Below, piece by piece: positions 26,341 to 36,700 of a stretch of 64,000 nt of DNA. Source of the stretch: Bedellia somnulentella (taxonomy: Eukaryota; Arthropoda; Insecta; Lepidoptera; Bedelliidae). Made by a program: the position numbers and the translations under genes. The stretch spans positions 9,362,001-9,426,000 of the forward strand of contig OY755177.1 of assembly GCA_963576735.1 (NCBI GenBank), in the 5' to 3' direction. Under the pieces are notes generated by a model. It saw only the letters and a program-made list of their open reading frames with translations, searched no databases and was not told the origin of the DNA. Each line of letters opens with the position of its first letter. The first letter of the stretch is position 1.

Positions 26341-27494
26341 AGGGCCAAGGCACAAAACACACCCCTATTCACTTGTTCTTATTGGAACGGCTATCGAGAT
26401 AAGACTTTTTTTAAACACTGAGCGCTCTATGAAGACGCTCGCTTTAAGTTATATTTATGGCATTCATATTCCATTTGAATGATAAAAGCTTTCGTGAAGA
26501 GACTAGTAGTGTAATTGGAACATCTTAATAACTAAAAAATACATGTGACTCTTCTTGTCCGTGGTAGAATCCTAAACCGAAACTACTACTCCGATTTTAA
26601 ACAATTTTGGTACATTGACGCAGTTTGAAATCGCAAACTATTTATTTGATACTACAATGTGCTGGCTATTGACAAAACAACATTTGCCAGTACAGCAGAC
26701 ATTGTATATGCAAACGTGCCACTACTGAACTCCGTACTAAGACATAAAAGTAGACTTACGCAATGTTTACAAGTATTGATCCCTCAGCCAACTCTTCAGG
26801 AATATCTCTAATGCGATTGTATTTGTTTTGTAAGCAAGGCTAACATAATCATTCACCATACAAGTCAATATATGTTAAATATGTTGTTTTTACAATTTTA
26901 ATTAGAAAGAGTAAAATATTGCGGCTCAAAGAAGTGACGATTCTGAGAGTGACCGGTGGCTCTTCAAAATTTAAACAGTGCGTACAGAGCTTTTTTTAGT
27001 GGCCTTATAAGCTATTATAACAATTACAAATAAGAGCACTTAAATATATTCAATGTTTGTTTACAAGAAAAATCTGAAAATTCATTAATACATAGTTATC
27101 TTAAAAAACACTATTAATTACCTAGTATAGTATTGTATTATCTGTGCCATTACTATCTTTGTTTGACTATCTTTACAGTCTCAACTTCTATAAAGGCTGA
27201 GTAGTGGTTAATACCATTGTTCTGGCTACCCTTTTACGAGTTTTAACCGTGTACAGGTCACATTAGGTCCTAATAGTTTTAGTTTTTGTATTTAGTTCAA
27301 TAGCAATTTCTTTTGTCAATTTAATAATTACCAGTCAGCCGACTTGGAATAAAGCTTAGTTCTGGTCCTGGATATCTGCGCTTATGTTATCATTATAGTC
27401 TTAGTATCTAAATGGTTGAAATAAAATACAGTTATTCACTTGATTCTTACTTTAATAGACACGTATATTTACAATACATAATTTAACATTAACA
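26341..27494. other. 3' flank of ERCC1; no gene seen
   Basis: AT-rich. Holds only the ERCC1 polyadenylation region near 27451. Confidence 0.5.
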
Positions 27495-27779
27495 TTATGA
27501 GATCGCCTCTTGCGCTTCATTCAACGCTTTTTCTACATCTTCAGCACTCAAATCTCCAGAGAACTCATCCTTCTTTTCTTTGGTTCTTAAATCTTTCTTC
27601 AAAAACGGTTCATGTAGAGCCTTGTACAACTTTTTCGCTTTGGTGGCTCCGAAGCCGGGACAGTCAGCCAACCGGTCCTCCGACGTTTTGATGATGTTCT
27701 CCAAAGTGCCGAACGTTGTAATGAGAGTCATCGCATCAGTTTTGTTGACAGGTTTTATCGAACTTAGCGCATTTATTAT
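27495..27779 (-). CDS. ERCC1: ERCC1 exon 5 (HhH2 domain, stop)
   Basis: 94 codons plus TAA (27497-27495). It carries the tandem helix-hairpin-helix XPF-binding domain, with the second hairpin at CPGFGATKAKKL, then HEPFLKK and a charged tail rich in Glu and Lys ending QEAIS. A variant polyadenylation signal ATTAAA (minus strand, 27456-27451) follows about 40 nt after the stop. Confidence 0.95.
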   Translation of the reverse strand: MINALSSIKPVNKTDAMTLITTFGTLENIIKTSEDRLADCPGFGATKAKKLYKALHEPFLKKDLRTKEKKDEFSGDLSAEDVEKALNEAQEAIS

Positions 27780-30700
27780 CTGAAAATGAGCATATTTGTG
27801 TCAATTGTTTTGTTGGTTCGAAAAAATACACGATTATTAAAATTTAAATGGTTTATTAGAGCTCTGGATTTCATTTACGCGAGGCGATTAAACGAGTCAA
27901 TCCTATAATCAAGACCAATATAAGATTCATGTGAATAGAGACGTGCGTATGCATTGGATTAATTTAAGCCAATACAATGACATAAAATTATTAGTTAATA
28001 ATAATTTGAAAGCCAAGGTTTTCATTTCTTCCTTTAAATGTATACCTTTGAGCTAATAATAGGAGTGTCTTAAATTTGATTACATTATGTGAGCTCACTG
28101 GCCTACTTGACTGTAAACGAAAAGATATCTCGGATTTATGCGCTTTTCATTGGACTGGCTTAGAGGTTGGAGTGTTTTATCGCTTTACTAATTGTGCTGA
28201 TGGATACCTTTACAATCAATAATTTCTCAGTTAAATTTTGCAGAGGAATAGAGGATATTTGAATGCTATCATAATTATGCTGCTGTGTAGTGCCGGTTTA
28301 GACTAGTACTACCCCATATCTTCCTGTGGGTGTACGTAAGAGGCGACTAACAGTATTGGGGCTTTTAGGGATTTTTGGGCGATGCGGTTGGAGACCCATC
28401 ACTAAAAACCTTTATTTTTACCATCTTTTCCCCACTCAACTTTCCAAAAGTGGCTGAAGAATTTCTAATTCCCTAGCTCTGGCTACCCCTTCTAGGTATT
28501 TATAGCCGTCAGTATATGTATGTATGTATCATAATTATGAAATGATTTTGTGATCGCGTTACTTTTACTGCCGTACACACTTCTACTATAGATAGATTAT
28601 TTTTAGTATGCTAAATTTACTTAGAATATACACGTGTCGAGTTAGTCTTAAAGTAATTATAAGAATGACTTGAAGTATGAGGTACAAACTCGACGATAAG
28701 TTAATAACACATAATTGTCCTTTACAACAACAAAAATAAGACCGCCTTCAGCCATTCAACGGAAACCCAATTTTTCATACAAAATTCGATAAACAACTAA
28801 GTCATCTAAGTTGCTGTGTAGTGCCGGCTTAGAATAGCACTACCCAATTTCTTCCGGTGGGTGTACGTAAGAGGCGACTAACAGTATTGGGGCTTTTAGG
28901 GATTTTTGGGCGATGCGGTTGGAGACCCATCACTAAAAACCTTTATTTTTACCATCTTTTCCCCACTCAACTTCCAAAAGTGGCTGAGGAATTTATAATT
29001 CCTTAGCTCTGGCTACCCCTTCTAGGGAAATATTGCCGTGAGTATATGTATGTATGTATGTATGTCATCTACGTATGCAATGCAACCAAACCCGATAAAA
29101 TTTAATGGGACCACCTTCGAAAGCATATGCAAACATATAGTCGATTTGAGTTACTCCTTTTCTGATGTTGGTCGAAAATATATGTGTATGAAAAGCTCGC
29201 TCAATATAAATGAAACACGAGAGGTTGGCCAGGATCATACAAAGATACGATAGACTCTGCCTACCGCCTACCTTAATGGCAATTAATGGATTGCGTGTGT
29301 GTGTTTAATAGGTATGTGGATGGGGTTTTAACAATTCGGTATGCAAAGTTTTTTTTTGGTATTTATTAAATATTTTTATTCGATAGCAAACACGAAAATA
29401 AAAAACTAATTTGAAAATTTTTCATTTAAAATGAGTAATTGCAAAGTTATGATTTTTTAAAGATTGTTCAACTTTTGTACTTAATGACGTCATCGATTGA
29501 AAATATCACGTAGCGACATGCAAATAAAGCGAAATGTTTAGTAAAAATGTTGCTAATTGCAAAATATTTCACGAATTCATGATCCCAAATGAAATTATTA
29601 CGATATTATACTAAACAAACCTATGATTTAATAAACTGCAAGAACGAATGTCTTTGACATAACGCTGAAGGTCAAATACTGTTACAGTTTTTTGCTGCAA
29701 TAACGGTCATCTTAGCTCTGTTTGATTTAATTTCAAGAAAATATGTTTTAAAAACATAATATCTCGAAATGGTTTCGTAATCAGCATCACTTTTATAAAA
29801 CTTTGCATACCGAATTCTTCGTTTTGTACGTCGAATTGCAAAACAACCTTTGGAACGATATAGGAGCTAACCTGCTAAGCAGTACACCACAGACGTAATA
29901 TCAAATTATGAAATAATGAAAGTTCAATCGGAAATTAAGTCCGAAATAGAAAATTAAAAATCGATTAAATGCATCCGCCCTGCATCGCTGCCGCTTTCGA
30001 ATCAAAATTAAAGCCGTAATTTAAATTATAGTTTAACATATATGGAGCGCGCTTCCATACATTTTTTATACAACCACGTTTTTATTTTCATTCCTAAAAT
30101 GGATCAATAAAGTGTAACAACAAAAAGATGAGTACGGATAACTTAATAATATACTAGCCACTGCCCATTTTCGTAACAGCAGAAAATATTATTAAAATTT
30201 TTATCTATATATGATACGGATCAATCTAACTAAGAGGTCCTCCAGTTTAAAACGGTCATGCTCATGCCGCATATCTCCGTAGGGGTTGGCAGAGGACCTA
30301 ATACTTCTCACCATCCACTGGTGTTCAGAGTTCCCACGTTTTGCTTGGACATGGTTAACAACCATAATAAATTAACCACACATATAGCATTAGAAAAGAC
30401 AAATTAGTGTACGCCTGACCTGGGATTTGAACCCTGATCGTCTGCACGATAAGCTATATTCTACGCACTGGGCTATCACAGCTATTTTCGAAATTCGACC
30501 ATAATCTTTAGATAACTGTTATGTGTAATATATATCCTTTTTGCTATGCTATATATAACAAACAATAGAATAGAATAACTCTTTATTGCACAGCAATAAT
30601 ATTAATGACGAACAATAAAAATCAATCGCCGACGACGACAAATGGACCACATCACAGCACAGACGGTCTACTCTTCATGCCGAGCACGATAATAAGCATA

Positions 30701-33700
30701 CGTATCCCTTCTACCCATATTAACATATATTTCTATCTTCCTCGCACGCAACGAATATTCGGATTTTGACATTTCGAAATGTATAGAACAATATTAATAT
30801 TGGCTCTTTTAGTCGATGAAAACAACGTCAACTACAGAGGTGTCGTTGGATTCGTCGAATATCACCTGTAATGTATTCGCATATATCAGAAACTTCAAAA
30901 TACGAATATTCGTTTGGTGTGAGCGAGACAGAAATACATTTTAATAGGAGTTAGAATAGATAAGTCGTTGCCGTCGTCGATAATAGTTTCCGTGTAGCGC
31001 CGGCTTAGAATGTGCTACCCCTTTCTACCCACGGGTGTCGTAAGAGGCGACTAAAGGTATTGGGGCTTTTTATTGGATTTTTGGGCGATACGGTTGGAGA
31101 CCCATCACCAAAAACCTTTATTTTACCGCCTTTTCCCCACTCAACTTCCAAAAGTGGCTGAGGAATTTATAATTCCTTGGCTCTGGCTACCCCTTCTAGG
31201 GAATTATAGCCGTGAGTATATGTATGTATGTAATAGATAAGTGTGCCTATTATCGTTCCCGATGACCCTCAGTACTTTGACAATAAATAAATAGTATGCA
31301 AGTATGCAAGTGTGTCAAGATCTCTAAGGGTGTAAAACATTATAATCGTCCGAATGTAAAATATGCCTAACAATTTCTAACTAAACAGTTCATACATACA
31401 TATACTCACGGCTCTAAATCCCTTGAAGGGGTAGCCAGAGCTAAGGAATTAGAAATTCCTCAGCCACTTTTGGAAGTTGCGTGGGGAAAAGATGGTAAAA
31501 TAAAGGTTACTGGTGATGGGTCTCCAACCGCATCGCCCAAAAATCCCTTAAAAAGCCCCAATACCGTTAGTCGCCTCTTACGTACACCCACCGGAAGAAA
31601 TGGGATAATGTTATTCTAAGCCGACACTACACAGTAGTACTAAACAGTTCACCTAATGATAAATGCCCATTTGTTAGTGCAATATTTATTGAAATATACG
31701 ATCCTATATTAGGTTTACAGTAATTTAGTGCCGGATGAATAGACAAACAAAAAGCTTCAAAAGTTCAAGTTCTTATTTAATCTTGAAGTTTTAATTACTT
31801 TAGTTTCAATTTACATGGAAGGGAAAATCAAAAAGGAATAATACACAACACGACTTAAAAAAATGTTTATCTACATGTTATTCTTTCAACGTTGATACAA
31901 ATAAGAAGTGCAATAAAATTAGTTTCTAATAAAAAATAGGTATCATATTAGCAAGGTTCTACTGGTTTGTAACAAAACAACTTCTAACCAACTATATGAC
32001 AGAACGAAATACTGAAATTAAATGAATGAACCTCTTTCCCATCATAGTAATGCTCAATACATAATATTATCTATTTTCACTATTGATTCCAACACATACA
32101 GCTCTAGATACAATGATAACCATAATTTACTTATGTTAGCATCCAAAGCTGGTCTGGAAGAGATAGTTTTCAACGTTTCGGCCACCAATTTTATTAATTT
32201 TCTTGTTTTATTTTATAACTAAAAAACCTGCAAGAGTATCTTACCCTATTCCAGTAATTTATTTAAATAACATACGTACTACATATGTACATATAAGAGT
32301 AGCCAGAGCTTCAGAATTAGATATGTACTCAGCAACATACATACATACATATACTCACGCCATTAATTCCCATTGGGGTAGGCAGACACTATCGATCACC
32401 ACTTCGTACGATCCTGACAAACCTCTCTAGCTTCGTTTACATCCATCAATCTTTTCATGCATGCTCTTTTATTCTTCATACTTCGGACGCCAGCCTTTTT
32501 GAGCACACTCTCAATTTGGTCCAAGAACTTACTAATACTTATACTCAGCAACTTTTGGAAAATAAAAGGGGAATAAATTGTAAAATGAAGAATGGGTTGA
32601 TCTCTACCCAAAACCCAAAGTCGCCTCTTACGACAACTGATGAAAGAAATGGTTTACTGCTATTATAAGCTGAACGTAAATAGCAATTAAAAAACAATAG
32701 AACTCCTTCCTAGGTAAGAAACATAGCTCACGGAAATGAGCAAGTTTTATTGTCCGGCACATAAACAATTACTACCAGCGATAACTATTTTAACGCCTAC
32801 ACCCGTCAACATAAGACGAATTAACTGAAATCGTAAACACTAGTTGTTCCTTGCGGTTTCATCTGCTTTAAAGTTAGCTTGTATAGAATAACTAGCTGAT
32901 CCGGCAAGCGTTGTTTTGCCACAAAATATATTTCTAAGGAATATCTTGTCGATAAAATAATTATAAAATTTTAGGGGTGTACATTATATCTAGACCCTTA
33001 CATATCTACACCCTTATCATTCCGTAGCATAAAAAATAGTTATAAACCAATTCTCAGTCCTACCGAATGTGTTTGCAAAATTTCATTTAATTTGGTATAT
33101 ATTATCAAATATATATATTAGAAGGTTTGTCACAAAATTCAAATATAAACGGAAACCAGCGATGCAGACCCGTATAGCACTAGCACATTATGTTACAAGT
33201 AAGCAAAATTAGCCAAGGTGCTAGGCACGTGATGTTCTGAACTATTATACCTCTGCTAATCCCTTGGGCGTGAACGCTTGAGTTGAGTATTAAAAAGAAG
33301 CTAGTCCAAGAAAAAAGAAAACAACGGCATAAATCACTTCCTTTTTGTATGCGCACCGCACATGGCATAATTAATCTATACACAAAATTCATTTTTATTA
33401 TCGTAAAATATCAAAGACTATCGATCGCCGCTTTATACGATCTTGGCAAACCGATCAAAATATTGATTATTTAGCTGAAACTGATTTTTATTTATTTAAA
33501 TAAACAAATAGTAACACTCAGTTATGCCACATCGAACGAATCACTATATGTTTTTGGAATACAACCTCCTTTTTGATGACAAAGAACTGAATTAAGTCCA
33601 GGACTAATGGGATGAAATTAGGATAAAAAAATATCTTGATTGCACATCAAAACACAAATTATTTACAAAATTAATAAAAAAGTTTACAGAAAGGCCTGTG

Positions 33701-36700
33701 GCGACCGCTAGACGGCGAACTCACTCGCATACTAGCAGCGTCATAAAAAATCGTACATCGCGGTATCGAAATGTTTCTCTAGCTAAACATAAATACAAAT
33801 TCTAAGTTGGTACACAGCAGGGTGTACTGGTCAGTATATCTTTGCTGTTCCCACAGGCCTTTGGAAGGTAAGATCAATAAATATTAAGATTATTATTATA
33901 ATTCCTTAGCTCTGGCTACCCCTTCTAGGGATTTAAAGCCGTGAGTATATGTATGTATGTATGTTATTTTTTTCGAAAGGATTGGTTGCTGCTGTCCCTG
34001 TGAGGCCACAGGGACAGCAGCAACCAATGGCACAGGCATGCGGCTTCACCATGACTTTATGTGTGCCGGGCAGCTGAAGGCCGCCCTGGCGGGGCAAAGG
34101 AGTGAACCTAAGCTTAATCGGATAGAGGGAGAAAGGAGCCCTAAAAAGGTGACCAAGCGGGAGGCTTATGGCATACAGTGCGAACTCTCGCGTCCGTAGG
34201 GAGGCCAATGCCAGTGGCACGCGGGGGGAGGTTCTAATTTGGGGTTCGAACTCGCCGGCGAGATCGGTGTCTGGAGTGGTATGTTCTTTGTCCGTGAGCG
34301 CTGGTGGACTTTGAGCCCTTAAGCTCGCGGGTGATCGGGTCGCGGGATCCGAAAGCACGCTACGAGGGCGTCTCTCTCGAGTTTCAACATCCGGTGAGAT
34401 TTTGTTTTAAGTCATTCGAGTAGATCTTAGAGTATAAATATCAAGGTACCTTTATATTCATACTCTAAGGGGTAGATGAACAAAATGTGGAGAAACAAAA
34501 TATTTGGCTTATATTAAAGTAAACTTTATTGTTATAAAATTTAATTATTACGATTAATAAAAAAATACACATATTACTACAATACATATGATATGGACAC
34601 ACATACATATATTATTACATACTATTTATTTATACAGGCAATGCAAATACCACAATAAAATACACACATACGTTTAAAAATATAATTAATACATATAATT
34701 CAATACTAACTAACTACTACTAACGGACTAGTGCGTAATGATAAACAAAAAGTCAAAGTTTTGGTAATATGCAGTTTTACATACCTTAGGTGCAACAAAA
34801 TTCACATTACAAGCAAGCGTGTTGACAAGTTAAAAAAAAAGTAAATACATGCCACTATCCTAAATCTAAATCACTTGTCATTAATTAAAATCTTCAACCA
34901 CTATTTTCCGATAATTTTGTATTGGGTGTTAGGAAAGCGAAAACGACATAAATGATGATTACTACTGAAACGTTATTGTCATCTGTTCGTCCACCAATCA
35001 GTGCTAAAACCCCAGTATTCACCTCGCACGGTCATTTTTATTAATAAAAATAAATATAACACAATTCAAAAGATATAAACATTATAAAACATACTTAATT
35101 ACTGTATACGGTTAACACGATCTCTAATATAACATTCAGAACAGGAATTAGTTTAGCCACATTTAGAAGTCAAGCGGAATGAAGTACAACAGTTAAAGGT
35201 TTTCAACTTTTTAACATTTACCTACCTTTTGATGTGGATCATTTTCAATCCTTTCCATTATTTTATCAGGCGGTTTGTTTTCGTAGACTTTGTAGTTTTC
35301 AATGATCTTTCCCGCTTCTTCCGGACTCCATGCCAGCATAAGAGTCAGATCAGTCAGCAGACAGATTCTTGTTAGGTTCTTCAAAGGAGCATGAGGTTCT
35401 TTGAGGTCTATCTACAAGTACATAGTATGCATAAAAAAACTGTTTTTTATCAACAGACATCCTCTGCTGGGCGTTAGGAACCGTAAGCGATTTCCTTTTT
35501 GAGGGTTTCTGTTAGGAAGTTTAATTGACTGAATATTAAAAGCCGCTTAAAAATCTTTAAGATAGTTTAACCCAATCAAAGAGAATCCCCCTCAGAAAAC
35601 CCTGTTGAGAGGGTTGTTTACCCTTTACAGTTTAAAACGGAAACTCATTTAAAATATTCCGTTCTAAGGTGTTTGGAAAAGGGGTTTTAAAAATGAAATC
35701 ATTTGATGGGTAAGCTTTTTAAATCTTACATTTTATCAAGTTTTAAAATTAAGGCGCTCGACCGATTTCTGCCAGGCATATGTACCTTAAATGTCTCCAC
35801 AGTGCTACATAACTTTATCCATCAGATTTTCGAGACCTACAACAAGTCGAAAGTCCACTTCAACGGCCACGAATTTTGTGTGTTATGTATGTGCCCTACA
35901 TATTTCCACTTTAGATTTGCAACTCTTTAGGACTCAAAATTATTGCGACTTTTCTACGAATCTTCTTTATATTTATTGATCACGAAATAAAGTTCACAAA
36001 ATTGCGCTCACAGTTGACCATATCTCATCTATAAATATTGGAATAGCCCACAGCTCTGTATCGTGTTTCATAACCAGAATACACACTACTAAAAGACTTA
36101 TTTTACAGACACTCCAAACTTTCCAGATGAAAATATATCAACGTACCTGCACTAAAAGTATCCTTAGTTCATATTTCTTTCCAAGCTCTTTCAATCTGTT
36201 GTTAATATAGTCTGGATTCATATTATGATATTTGACAGAGAGAAATAGTACACATATATTTCGACTTATTTCATAGTCCGGTATGATGTCTTCGTATTCC
36301 CATGGAACCATTGTAATGGACTTCAGTAAAGGGTTTCCTCTCTAAAAAGCAATAAATTATGTTAGTTGTCATATCATACCAAGAAAACTGTGAAGCTGTT
36401 TCTAATTATCTTATACTAAGAGTTAGTTAGAGAATGTATATTACATACATACATACAGAGGGAAATAGCAATAAATAGAAAAGGTAGCCAGAGCTTCGAA
36501 ATACCATGGCTAATTTATATATAATAATATATAAATTAGCCGTTTATGGAAAAGGAGGGTAAAGGTTGTAAGACAAATGTTTTTAGTGATAGGTCTCCAA
36601 CCGCATCACCCCAAAATCACTTAACAATCTCATACCCTTAGCCACCTCTGGTCAATATTGTTTGTATTTTTTTGATAGTAAATATAATTATTAAATCTTA

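Larger units (their letters stand above)
27780..35225 (-). other. ERCC1: ERCC1 intron 4, 7.4 kb, repeat-filled
   Basis: This intron separates the central domain from the HhH2 exon. It holds at least four 240-bp repeat copies (28.3, 28.8, 31.0, 31.4 kb), one MITE (29.3 kb), SINE remnants (30.3, 33.2 kb), LINE 3'-end fragments (29.2, 32.3 kb) and a GC-rich segment with a perfect hairpin (34.0 kb). No additional exon is needed by phase. Confidence 0.9.

Noticed and set aside
33933..34358. A 141-codon minus-strand gene
   Set aside because: It overlaps an F1 tail and a perfect hairpin, is low in recognisable motifs, and competes with an open plus-strand frame; high GC alone keeps both open.
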